Notes: a model not told the origin generated them from the letters alone. Counted from the first letter of the stretch, positions 1 to 6,394 are shown. The stretch: 8,728 nucleotides of DNA from Terriglobia bacterium (GCA_030040295.1 JASHTZ010000299.1:1-8728), one strand, 5' to 3'. A program made the numbers and translations.

Positions 1-35
1 GGAGCGCAGTCGTCACTCAGCTCTTTGCGCGGGCC

Positions 36-143
36 ATGTATATAACGTGCTCGGCTTGTCACACGCTCAACGCCCGCCGGAGGATCCAATGCCGGAAATG
101 CGGAGCGACTCTGCGATCTGAGTCGGGATCGGACGCGATTTAG
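36..143 (+). CDS. Small zinc-ribbon protein, or C-terminal zinc ribbon of a gene cut by the window edge
   Basis: Read from the ATG at 36, this frame encodes 35 residues with two cysteine knuckles: C5-x2-C8 and C19-x2-C22, the second followed by Gly-Ala-Thr-Leu. Together they give C-x2-C-x10-C-x2-C, with the Asn after the first pair and the CG-x-x-L after the second that are typical of short treble-clef or zinc-ribbon domains. The spacing predicts one structural zinc site. The frame is also open upstream to position 3, so the ribbon may be the C-terminal end of a larger protein. The ATG sits four residues before the first Cys, where such ribbons usually begin, but no Shine-Dalgarno sequence is visible before it. 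The frame ends at TAG 141-143, just upstream of the tsaC promoter. The function is unknown; stand-alone ribbons of this kind usually act in nucleic-acid or protein binding. A chance frame is possible but unlikely, given four ordered cysteines. Confidence 0.45.
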   Translation: MYITCSACHTLNARRRIQCRKCGATLRSESGSDAI

Positions 144-153
144 ACTGCACTTC

Positions 154-182
154 TTGATTCCAAGCAATGCTTGTGCTAGTTT
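154..182 (+). promoter_or_regulatory. Predicted promoter of tsaC-DUF218, with an inverted repeat in the spacer
   Basis: TTGATT (154-159) and TAGTTT (177-182) are separated by exactly 17 bp. The -10 box is preceded by TGC, giving an extended -10 (TGn). A start site near 189 would leave a leader of about 27 nt before the ATG at 216. The spacer contains CAAGCA-A-TGCTTG (161-173), a perfect 6-bp inverted repeat around one central A, placed where a repressor dimer would block polymerase. The boxes match the sigma-70 consensus 4/6 and 3/6, so this is a moderate prediction. Confidence 0.5.
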
Positions 183-215
183 CCGGGTTGGCGCGGCGCC
201 TTGCCCGGCGGTCCC

Positions 216-845
216 ATGGCCGAAATCCTAAAAGTGGAGAGCACCTCCCTCGAGTATGTCTTGGAGCACGCCGTCCGCCTCATTCAGGGGGGACGGGTGG
301 TGGCCTTCCCCACAGACACCTTCTACGGTTTAGGCGCTGATCCATTTAACTTGTCGGCGGTCAGCGAAATCTTTCGTATCAAACGCCGCACTGCCGACCG
401 GCCACTGCCCTTGTTGGTTAATTCCATCGATCAGGCCGTCGACCTCGCTCATGATCCCCCCAAGCTATTCTTCACGCTGGCACGGAAATTCTGGCCGGGC
501 GCTCTTACCCTGGTCGTCCCCGCTTCCAGCCAGATTCCGCTGAAGGTTACCGCAAACACCGGCAAGGTGGGACTGCGATGGCCGCAGGCTCCGTTCGTTG
601 TCTCGCTGATAACCGCGGCCGACCGGCCGCTCACGGGCACGAGCGCCAACCTTTCCGACATGGAATCCTGCTCGACCGCGGACGAAGTGGACTGCCAGAT
701 CGGCGATGTGTTGCCTCTTATCGTCGACGGAGGCCTCACTCCCGGCGGCCAGGCTTCAACAATCGTCGAGCTCGCGGGTGAAACCGGCCGTATTGTGCGC
801 CAGGGCGCCATCCCCGAATCTGAGCTCAAGGAGTATCTCGGCTGA
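216..845 (+). CDS. tsaC: L-threonylcarbamoyladenylate synthase (TsaC/YrdC/Sua5 family, short form)
   Basis: This cytoplasmic enzyme makes threonylcarbamoyl-AMP from threonine, bicarbonate and ATP, the first step of N6-threonylcarbamoyladenosine (t6A) formation at position 37 of ANN-decoding tRNAs. The TsaD complex then transfers the group. The 209 residues are one YrdC domain. The substrate-pocket signature FPTDTFYGLG is at 31-40, the basic KRRTADRPL stretch at 56-64, FWPGALTLVVP at 92-102, VGLRWP at 118-123, GTSANLSD at 141-148, STIVEL at 181-186 and RQGAI at 195-199. There is no C-terminal Sua5 domain, so it is the TsaC length class. The ATG at 216 is preferred because MAEILK starts where the family usually starts; an in-frame TTG at 201 would add five residues (MPGGP). 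Neither start has a good Shine-Dalgarno sequence. The gene is first in a plus-strand pair and its TGA overlaps the likely start of the next gene. The usual partners tsaB, tsaD and tsaE are not in the window. Confidence 0.93.
   Translation: MAEILKVESTSLEYVLEHAVRLIQGGRVVAFPTDTFYGLGADPFNLSAVSEIFRIKRRTADRPLPLLVNSIDQAVDLAHDPPKLFFTLARKFWPGALTLVVPASSQIPLKVTANTGKVGLRWPQAPFVVSLITAADRPLTGTSANLSDMESCSTADEVDCQIGDVLPLIVDGGLTPGGQASTIVELAGETGRIVRQGAIPESELKEYLG
828..833 (+). promoter_or_regulatory. Shine-Dalgarno AAGGAG that points to a CTG start at 842
   Basis: AAGGAG lies inside the end of tsaC, 8 nt before CTG 842-844, which is in frame with the DUF218 gene and overlaps the tsaC TGA (843-845). The ATG at 878 has only AAGG directly abutting it, with no usable spacer. 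The site therefore favours initiation at CTG 842, coupled to termination of tsaC. Confidence 0.45.
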
Positions 846-1450
846 ACTCCGCGCGCATTCGAAACTGGCTTGTAAGGATGATTTTCATCGCGGTGCTGGT
901 TTGCCTTTGGATGGAATGGTCCCTCTACAGGGCCATCCGGCGACAAGCGGCGAGCGATGAAGCACGCCCGGCCGCCGCTATCGTGGTTTTCGGCGCGGCG
1001 GAGTACAACGGCGACCCCTCTCCGGTGCTCAAAGCCCGGCTCGATCACGTACTGGAACTTGCGTCCCGAGGGCTTGCCACCATCATTATCACTACCGGCG
1101 GCTCCGGAGGCGATCCCCACTTCACTGAAGGTGGAGTGTCGCGCGACTACCTGATTCAGCAGGGAGTGGCTGCCGATTCCATCTTCTCTGAAACCCGCAG
1201 TCACACCACTTACGAAAGCGTAAGGGCCGCGGCGCGAATCCTGGCGCAACACCATGCGCGCGACTGCATCACCGTGAGTGATGGCTTTCATCTCTATCGC
1301 GTCAAGCTGATGTTCCGGGCCCTGGGGATTACCGCTTACGCTTCGCCTGCTCCTGAGAGTCCCATTGAGGAGGATCCCACGGAACGCAAGCTCTATTCCC
1401 TGCGCGAAGTGGTGGATACCACCGCCTGGCGGTTGGGGTTGAGGTTGTAA
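842..1450 (+). CDS. DUF218 (YdcF/SanA/ElyC-like) protein with an N-terminal membrane anchor
   Basis: This is a DUF218-family protein. Members such as E. coli ElyC and SanA are linked to envelope and peptidoglycan integrity, but the biochemical activity of the family is largely unsettled. Counting from the ATG at 878 (190 residues), a hydrophobic segment spans about 1-17. The Rossmann-like domain follows: strand AAIVVFGAAEY at 33-43, KARLDHVLEL at 52-61, the TIIITTGGSGGD strand-loop at 68-79, Glu84, the GV at 96-97, the conserved SHTTYESV at 108-115 and the DGFHLYR motif at 135-141. If translation starts at CTG 842, twelve residues are added (MNSARIRNWLVR), rich in Arg, just before the hydrophobic segment. 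That gives a positive-inside, single-pass anchor with the domain probably periplasmic. AAGGAG at 828-833 is well spaced for this start, so I use it; ATG 878 is the conservative alternative. The gene is probably cotranscribed with tsaC. It ends 9 bp from the convergent anmK. Confidence 0.85.
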   Translation: MNSARIRNWLVRMIFIAVLVCLWMEWSLYRAIRRQAASDEARPAAAIVVFGAAEYNGDPSPVLKARLDHVLELASRGLATIIITTGGSGGDPHFTEGGVSRDYLIQQGVAADSIFSETRSHTTYESVRAAARILAQHHARDCITVSDGFHLYRVKLMFRALGITAYASPAPESPIEEDPTERKLYSLREVVDTTAWRLGLRL

Positions 1451-1459
1451 CGGAGCGTT

Positions 1460-2686
1460 CTAAGGCCGGGAGATTTTACCCAGCACCACGGCGCGGCGGG
1501 CTCCCGTTACACTCGGCAGATTTCCAGGCAGGCCGTGCATCGTGCGGTCGGCGAGGACGGCGAAGGCGATGGCTTCTTTCGCATCCACGGCAAGGCCGAA
1601 ATCGTCAGACCGGTGAATGCGCAGCTTGGGCAAAAGCTCGCCGAGGCGCGTAACAAGAAGGCGATTGTGGGCGCCCCCGCCGGAAATGATGAGACGGTGA
1701 AGGGCTGTCTTGCTCACCACGAAGCGGTACACCGCATCGGCGATTGTCCGCGCAGTTAACTCCGTCGCAGTGCGCAGCAAATCCTCCGGTCGGGCACCAC
1801 GCGCTTTGAGAAAACATCTTTGAATAAACTGTTGCCCGAATTGCTCGCGCCCTGCGCTCTTCGGAGGGTGCATCGCGAAAAAAGGGTCTCGTAATACCCT
1901 TTGAAGCAGCGGTTCGATCACTTTCCCCCGCGCCGCCCAACGACCGCCTGCATCATAGGTTTTTTCCCCGTGCGTAAGATGTCGCACAAGGCCGTCGATG
2001 ACCATGTTTCCAGGTCCTGTGTCGAATCCAAAAACCTGTTCAGGTTTGGCATTTGCAGGAATGACCGTGAAGTTCGCAATTCCCCCAATGTTCAGCGCCA
2101 CGGTCCCTTTGTGCGCGTCGCGCAAGAGCAAATAATCAACCATCGGCACCAGCGGCGCACCTTGTCCACCCGCCGCCATGTCCGCCACTCGGAAATCAGC
2201 CACCACCGGTGTGCTTGTACATTCGGCGATTATCGCAGACTCACCGATTTGAAACGTGCAAGGCCTTTTGGGATTCCCAGGGGTCAACCGATCATAAATC
2301 CCGTCTTTAAGCGACCGCAGGTTCCCGGCAGCGCCTCCGAGATGATGAATTGTTTGACCGTGGGAGCCGATAACAAAAGGGCGGGAGGGCGGAATACCCC
2401 CACGACGGCAAACCGCGATGGCAGCTGCGCCGAATGCCAATCCCAACAGTGTATCGAGTTGATTTATTTCTTCTGCCGTCGTAGATGCACCCGCCGCAAT
2501 TGCCAGAAGCCTCTCCCGCACCCAGACCGGGTAGGGCACCGTTTCAAACGCCAACATACGAACGCGGGGCCGGGCCGCGGGTCCAGAAATGCGCACAAGT
2601 GCCGCATCAATTCCGTCCATCGACGTTCCGGAAATCAGTCCCACAACCAGGCGAGATGATGTTGCACCCACTTTTCCGCCCCTCAT
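1460..2686 (-). CDS. anmK: 1,6-anhydro-N-acetylmuramic acid kinase
   Basis: AnmK hydrolyses the anhydro ring of 1,6-anhydro-MurNAc and phosphorylates it with ATP, giving MurNAc-6-phosphate. This is a cytoplasmic step of peptidoglycan recycling. The fold is that of the ASKHA sugar kinases. Visible motifs are the phosphate loop GLISGTSMDGIDAAL at 16-30, GSHGQTIHH at 107-115, FQIGES at 145-150, DFRVADMAAGGQGAPL at 164-179 (catalytic-Asp region), NIGGIANF at 199-206, GFDTGPGNMVID at 220-231, PPKSAGRE at 274-281 and the adenosine loop SGGGAHN at 335-341. At 408 residues it is longer than the ~370-residue E. coli enzyme; part of the excess is an N-terminal extension of about 13 residues and a Gly/Pro-rich insert around 117-142. 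The ATG at 2686-2684 overlaps the mutS TGA (2685-2683) as ATGA, so translational coupling decides the start; no strong separate ribosome site is seen. MurQ, NagZ and AmpG are not in the window. Confidence 0.95.
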   Translation of the reverse strand: MRGGKVGATSSRLVVGLISGTSMDGIDAALVRISGPAARPRVRMLAFETVPYPVWVRERLLAIAAGASTTAEEINQLDTLLGLAFGAAAIAVCRRGGIPPSRPFVIGSHGQTIHHLGGAAGNLRSLKDGIYDRLTPGNPKRPCTFQIGESAIIAECTSTPVVADFRVADMAAGGQGAPLVPMVDYLLLRDAHKGTVALNIGGIANFTVIPANAKPEQVFGFDTGPGNMVIDGLVRHLTHGEKTYDAGGRWAARGKVIEPLLQRVLRDPFFAMHPPKSAGREQFGQQFIQRCFLKARGARPEDLLRTATELTARTIADAVYRFVVSKTALHRLIISGGGAHNRLLVTRLGELLPKLRIHRSDDFGLAVDAKEAIAFAVLADRTMHGLPGNLPSVTGARRAVVLGKISRP

Positions 2687-5298
2687 TGAACTTGCTTTTT
2701 GAGCTCAGCCAGCAGATTGAGCGCTTCGATGGGCTTCAAATTGTCGAGATCCGCCTCCTCGATAGCCTTCACCACTTCAGCGTTGAGGGGCGTGAAAATC
2801 GTGAGCTGCACCGGTCCGGATTCGCGTGGCTCCTTGCCGGCCGCCAAGCGCTCGCTGAGGTTGTGCTCACTCTGCTCATGCCGCTCCAGGATTTCCCTGG
2901 CGCGCTCGATCACCGGGTTGGGCAGACCCGCCAGGCGCGCAACTTCAATGCCGTAGCTTTTGTCCGCACTGCCGGCTTCTACTTTGCGAAGGAAGATGAT
3001 GTTCGATCCGGACTCCTTCACCGAAACGTGGTAGTTTTTCACGCCTGGAAGCAAGTCCGCGAGTTCCGTCAATTCGTGGTAGTGGGTGGCGAAGAGCGTT
3101 TTTGCGCGCGTGTGCGTCAGCAGATACTCGACTACTGCCCAGGCGATCGCCAGGCCGTCAAACGTTGCGGTTCCGCGGCCGATTTCGTCGAGCAGCACCA
3201 GGCTGCTGCGCGTGGCGGTATTCAGAATCACCGCCGCCTCCGTCATTTCCACCATGAATGTTGACCGGCCGCGCGCCAGGTTGTCCGAAGCGCCGATGCG
3301 CGTGAAGATCCGGTCGAAAATGGGGAGCTTGGCGCGGGCGGCGGGAACAAAACTACCCAACTGCGCCATCACCGCAATCTGCGCGGCCTGGCGCAGATAG
3401 GTTGATTTTCCCCCCATGTTTGGCCCGGTTACGAGCAACAGCAGGTCTGTGCCGCCGTTCATGTAGAGATCATTGGGAATAAATTTGCCGGTTTGTCCCT
3501 CCTCCACAATACGTTCGATTACCGGATGCCGGCCGCCCTGAATGAGCAATTCGCCGTCATTGGAAAACTCCGGGCGGCGGTATTCGTGCTCAACGGCAAG
3601 ATGAGCGAAACACGTGAGCACGTCAAGTTCCGCCAAAACCGAAGCAGTACGGCGAATGCGCGCGGCCTCACCGCCCACGCGACGGCGAATATCCACAAAA
3701 AGGTCGCGCTCGAGTGTATGGCCGCGCTCTTCCGCGTCCAGAATTTTCGACTCCAGCTCCTTTAGTTCCTGCGTGGTGAAGCGTTCGGCGTTCACCAGCG
3801 TCTGCTTGCGCTCATAATCGGCGGGCGCGAGGCGAAGGTTGGCTTTCGATATCTCGATGTAGTAGCCGAACACGTTATTAAAGCGGACCTTTAAGGTTGC
3901 GATGCCCGTCCGCTCGCGCTCACGCATCTCAATTTGCGCGAGAAGGCGCTTGGAATTCTGGCCAAGGTCACGAAGCTCGTCGAGTTCGGTGTGAAAGCCC
4001 GGGCGGATCAATCCACCTTCATTCACAGCCACAGGCGGCTCGGGATGAATCGAGTTCTCGAGCAACTCGTGAATATCCGAAAGCTCGTCAAGCTGAGCGT
4101 GCAGGGCGGCGAGGCGTGGAGCCCGGAATCGGCTGAGGTAGGTCCGCAGGATAGGGAGCGGGCGCACCGATTGCTTCAGCGAAAGCAAGTCGCGCGCATT
4201 GGCGGTCTCAAGAGTCACTTTGCTGAGCATGCGCTCGAGGTCCCGAATGGCGCCTAAGACGCGGCGAAGCTCCTCGCGCGCGATGGTGTTTCCCGCCAGT
4301 TCCTCCACCGCATCGAGCCGCGAATTCAATTCTTCGCGGTCGAGCGAAGGCCGCAGCACCCAGGCCTTGAGCTTGCGGGCTCCAAACGAGGTGGAGCACT
4401 CATCGAGCACGCCGAGCAGCGTCGCGGCGCGCGATTCGCCAAACGCCGGGTCAATCAGCTCCAAATTGCGTAGAGTGGAGGGATCGAGCAGCAGCGAGTC
4501 CTGCTGTTGATAAAACCTGATGCCGTCAAGGTGCGTCAACGAGCCGCGTTGCGTCTCGCGAACGTAGTAAAGAATGGCTCCCGCCGCGGACGCCGCCAAA
4601 GCGTGGCCATCAAGTCCATAACCCGCAAGCGTGGCCACGCGGAAATGTTCGCGCAGCAGGCGCGCACCATACTCTTCGCTGAACACCCACTCATCGAGTG
4701 GGGTCTGCGTAATCGGCGTGCCGTGAACTTGCCGGCTTTCGACCTCACCCGGGGCGCCCATGGGTTGCAACAACTCGCTCGGCCGCATGCGGTCCAGTTC
4801 ATCGCGCAATCGGGCCGCGACCCCTTCTCCGGAAAATTCCGTGGCGCGGAAATCGCCGGTGGAAAGATCCACAAATGCAAGTCCCGCCGCACCCTTTCGC
4901 CACACCGCGGAGGCGAGATAGTTGTTTTCCCTCGGCTCGAGCACCTGCGAATCGATCGCCGTGCCCGGCGTCACCACGCGCGTGACTTCGCGCTTGATGA
5001 GCTTCTGGGCGGCGCGAGGGTCTTCCATCTGGTCGCAGATCGCCACACGAAATCCACGCCGGATGAGTTTGGCGATGTATCCCTCCGCAGCATGGTAGGG
5101 CACGCCGCACATGGGAATGGCAGTGCCTTTCTCTTTGTTGCGCGAGGTGAGAGTAATCTGGAGTTCTTTTGCCGCCACAACCGCGTCTTCAAAAAATAGC
5201 TCGTAGAAATCGCCCAGACGGAAAAGCAGCAAAGCATTCGGGTGGCGCTGCTTGATGGCGCTGTACTGGCGCATGAGCGGTGTGGAGAATTCTTCCAT
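2683..5298 (-). CDS. mutS: DNA mismatch repair ATPase MutS
   Basis: MutS recognises base mismatches and small loops, then slides on DNA as an ATP-bound clamp to recruit MutL. At 871 residues the protein is full length (E. coli 853). Domain I carries the mismatch-wedge motif GDFYELF at 29-35, with Phe31 and Glu33 expected to contact the mispaired base. The connector, lever (about 270-570) and clamp regions follow. The ATPase has Walker A GPNMGGKST at 625-633, the signature region GRSTFMVEM at 677-685, Walker B LVLLDEIGRGT at 700-710 (Asp704, Glu705) and the switch ATHYHEL at 737-743. After the helix-turn-helix dimerisation part, QLTIF at 831-835 fits the consensus of a beta-clamp-binding peptide, and the tail ends in a leucine-rich helix (852-868). 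The ATG at 5298 is preferred because MEEFSTPLMRQY is the usual beginning. It has only a distant GGAAGG about 12 nt upstream. The gene is first in the mutS-anmK pair; mutL is not nearby. Confidence 0.98.
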   Translation of the reverse strand: MEEFSTPLMRQYSAIKQRHPNALLLFRLGDFYELFFEDAVVAAKELQITLTSRNKEKGTAIPMCGVPYHAAEGYIAKLIRRGFRVAICDQMEDPRAAQKLIKREVTRVVTPGTAIDSQVLEPRENNYLASAVWRKGAAGLAFVDLSTGDFRATEFSGEGVAARLRDELDRMRPSELLQPMGAPGEVESRQVHGTPITQTPLDEWVFSEEYGARLLREHFRVATLAGYGLDGHALAASAAGAILYYVRETQRGSLTHLDGIRFYQQQDSLLLDPSTLRNLELIDPAFGESRAATLLGVLDECSTSFGARKLKAWVLRPSLDREELNSRLDAVEELAGNTIAREELRRVLGAIRDLERMLSKVTLETANARDLLSLKQSVRPLPILRTYLSRFRAPRLAALHAQLDELSDIHELLENSIHPEPPVAVNEGGLIRPGFHTELDELRDLGQNSKRLLAQIEMRERERTGIATLKVRFNNVFGYYIEISKANLRLAPADYERKQTLVNAERFTTQELKELESKILDAEERGHTLERDLFVDIRRRVGGEAARIRRTASVLAELDVLTCFAHLAVEHEYRRPEFSNDGELLIQGGRHPVIERIVEEGQTGKFIPNDLYMNGGTDLLLLVTGPNMGGKSTYLRQAAQIAVMAQLGSFVPAARAKLPIFDRIFTRIGASDNLARGRSTFMVEMTEAAVILNTATRSSLVLLDEIGRGTATFDGLAIAWAVVEYLLTHTRAKTLFATHYHELTELADLLPGVKNYHVSVKESGSNIIFLRKVEAGSADKSYGIEVARLAGLPNPVIERAREILERHEQSEHNLSERLAAGKEPRESGPVQLTIFTPLNAEVVKAIEEADLDNLKPIEALNLLAELKKQVQ

Positions 5299-5487
5299 GA
5301 TTGTGGCGGACCTTCCCGGATTCAGCCGTGAGGGACAAGTTCATTATATTTTAGATTTTGGGTTTTGGATTCAGGAGCTACGCGCGGATTGGCGATGGGT
5401 TGTGGTTATCGATTGTCGGCAATGAGTAAAGGCTTTATGAGGCGCCCTGTTTTGTGCTGAGAACCGCTAACGACTGCGCACTCTTTC
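5299..5487. other. 189-bp intergenic spacer between mutS and hpt
   Basis: This region contains the predicted mutS promoter and the low-complexity T/G-rich tract around 5341-5371, which has repeated TTTTGG and GATT words on the plus strand. The part next to hpt (about 5400-5487) is the 3' flank of hpt; no hairpin followed by a T-run is visible there on the minus strand. No credible small gene was found in either orientation. Confidence 0.6.
5343..5348 (-). promoter_or_regulatory. Likely -10 box of the mutS-anmK promoter
   Basis: On the minus strand this is a perfect TATAAT within AT-rich sequence, 45 bp upstream of the mutS start codon. It implies a leader of about 38 nt. No good -35 hexamer is found 16-18 bp upstream (the sequence there reads roughly AATCCA), so the promoter may be weak or activator-dependent. 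The box is flanked by two copies of the direct repeat GGATTCAG (5318-5325 and 5367-5374). Confidence 0.4.
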
Positions 5488-6057
5488 TCAAGGTGTCGAT
5501 CCAAACAACGGGAGCGTCTGCGGGGTGGGGATGTAACGCACGTCGGGGAGGTTTCGATATTTCTGGTCGTGATCCAATCCATAACCAACCACGAAGACGT
5601 CGGGGATTTCAAAGCCCACATAGTCCGCCCTGACCGGGATAACGCGGCGCGACCGTTTGTCCAGCAAGGCGACCAGCTTAAGGCTGGCCGGGTCGTGCGC
5701 TCCCAGCACTTCCTGCAAATAACTGTAGGTGCGGCCGGTGTCGAGAATATCCTCCACCACCAGCACGTCGCGGCCTTCGATGCTGATGTCAAGGTCTTTG
5801 GTGATTTTTACTTCGCCGGAGGATACCGTGTCCGAGCCATAACTCTGGATGCTCAGGAAGTCCACCGTGCAGTGGATGGAGATCCGCCGGACCAGGTCCG
5901 CCATAAAGACCCATGCGCCCTTCAGGACCCCCACCAGGTGCGGTGTGCGGCCTTCGTAATCGCGGGAGATGGCGGCGGCGAGCTCGCTGATCCGCCCCTG
6001 AAGTTTGGCCGCGTCCAGAAGAATGGGTAAATCTGCCCCGATGGGAGGAATCTTCAT
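5488..6057 (-). CDS. hpt: Hypoxanthine (guanine) phosphoribosyltransferase
   Basis: This enzyme salvages hypoxanthine, and often guanine, by transferring the phosphoribosyl group of PRPP to give IMP or GMP in the cytoplasm. The 189 residues form a type I PRTase. LKGAWVF at 45-51 is the pyrophosphate loop, SYGSDTVSSGEV at 72-83 the flexible catalytic loop, VVEDILDTGRTYSYL at 100-114 the PRPP-binding loop with the acidic pair Glu102-Asp103, and YVGFEIPD (146-153) with VGYGLDHDQKYRNLP (157-171) form the purine-binding part. Length and motifs match bacterial HPRT rather than xanthine-guanine PRTase. The ATG at 6057-6055 is chosen because MKIPPIGADL fits the family beginning and GGTGA lies 5 nt upstream. 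An in-frame ATG at 6117 would add 20 atypical residues and would run through the rpsT promoter and its ribosome site. The gene is transcribed divergently from rpsT. The tilS and ftsH genes that often accompany hpt are absent here. Confidence 0.95.
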   Translation of the reverse strand: MKIPPIGADLPILLDAAKLQGRISELAAAISRDYEGRTPHLVGVLKGAWVFMADLVRRISIHCTVDFLSIQSYGSDTVSSGEVKITKDLDISIEGRDVLVVEDILDTGRTYSYLQEVLGAHDPASLKLVALLDKRSRRVIPVRADYVGFEIPDVFVVGYGLDHDQKYRNLPDVRYIPTPQTLPLFGSTP

Positions 6058-6068
6058 ATGGGTCACCG

Positions 6069-6097
6069 TTGACGCTTCGGAGAGCAATCTGTTAAAT
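6069..6097 (+). promoter_or_regulatory. Predicted rpsT promoter
   Basis: TTGACG (6069-6074) and TTAAAT (6092-6097) are separated by exactly 17 bp, matching the sigma-70 consensus 5/6 and 4/6. A start near 6104 would give a leader of about 27 nt ahead of the GTG at 6131. The -35 box lies only 11 bp from the hpt start codon, so transcription of hpt must begin inside or beyond this promoter, and the two units probably interfere or share control. Confidence 0.6.
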
Positions 6098-6130
6098 TGA
6101 AGAACTGCATTTTGCATGAAAGGAGTTTCC

Positions 6131-6394
6131 GTGGCAAGTCACAAATCTGCACTGAAGAGCATCAAGCAAATCAAGAAACGCACCGAGCAGAACCAGGTGC
6201 ATACCTCGCGGCTGCGTCACCAGATTCGCAAATTCCGTGCGGCGCTGACCGCCAAGGACAAGGCCGCCGCAACGGCGTTGTTGAAGCCCACTGTGACGCT
6301 GATCGACCACTCGGTCCACAAAGGCGTTCTGCACCCCAATACGGCTGCGCGCTACAAGTCGCGGCTGACGCTGGCTTTCAATGCGCTGGCGTAA
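6131..6394 (+). CDS. rpsT: 30S ribosomal protein S20
   Basis: S20 is a primary 16S rRNA-binding protein of the 30S subunit body. The 87 residues (the same length as E. coli S20) begin (M)ASHKSALKSIKQIKKR, the typical Lys-rich S20 beginning, and continue as long basic helices. The middle reads RLRHQIRKFRAAL and the C-terminal signature HPNTAARYKSRLTLAFNAL resembles the family's 'kn.aarkkSrL' ending. The start is the GTG at 6131: AAAGGAG at 6119-6125 lies 5 nt upstream, and Ala-Ser-His-Lys follows directly. An upstream in-frame ATG at 6116 contains that ribosome site and would add five residues, so it is rejected. The gene diverges from hpt and converges on holA, with 88 bp between the stop codons. 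In E. coli, S20 production is autoregulated at translation; the GTG start would be compatible with restrained initiation, but no specific structure is shown here. Confidence 0.96.
   Translation: MASHKSALKSIKQIKKRTEQNQVHTSRLRHQIRKFRAALTAKDKAAATALLKPTVTLIDHSVHKGVLHPNTAARYKSRLTLAFNALA

Noticed and set aside
449..1291. 280-codon open frame on the minus strand opposite tsaC and the DUF218 gene
   Set aside because: It is antisense to two recognisable genes. The product is low in hydrophobic pattern and rich in Arg/Ser/Pro, as expected of shadow frames at high GC, and matches no family I recognise.
1901..3264. Long plus-strand frames (252 and 259 codons) opposite anmK and mutS
   Set aside because: They lie opposite conserved coding sequence, overlap each other, have no ribosome sites, and encode His/Arg-rich unstructured sequence.
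4507..5199. 230-codon plus-strand frame opposite the mutS N-terminus
   Set aside because: Mirror of MutS codons; no family resemblance and no promoter or ribosome site.
5341..5372. T/G-rich low-complexity tract read as a short repeat array
   Set aside because: The TTTTGG and GATT words are irregular and few; this is simple AT-rich upstream sequence, not a CRISPR or satellite array.
6058..6117. Longer hpt start at ATG 6117
   Set aside because: It would add 20 residues unlike the HPRT beginning and would overlap the rpsT promoter; the ATG at 6057 has GGTGA 5 nt upstream.
6116..6130. rpsT start at ATG 6116
   Set aside because: The AAAGGAG ribosome site lies within those codons, and S20 proteins begin Met-Ala-x-His/Lys as after the GTG at 6131.
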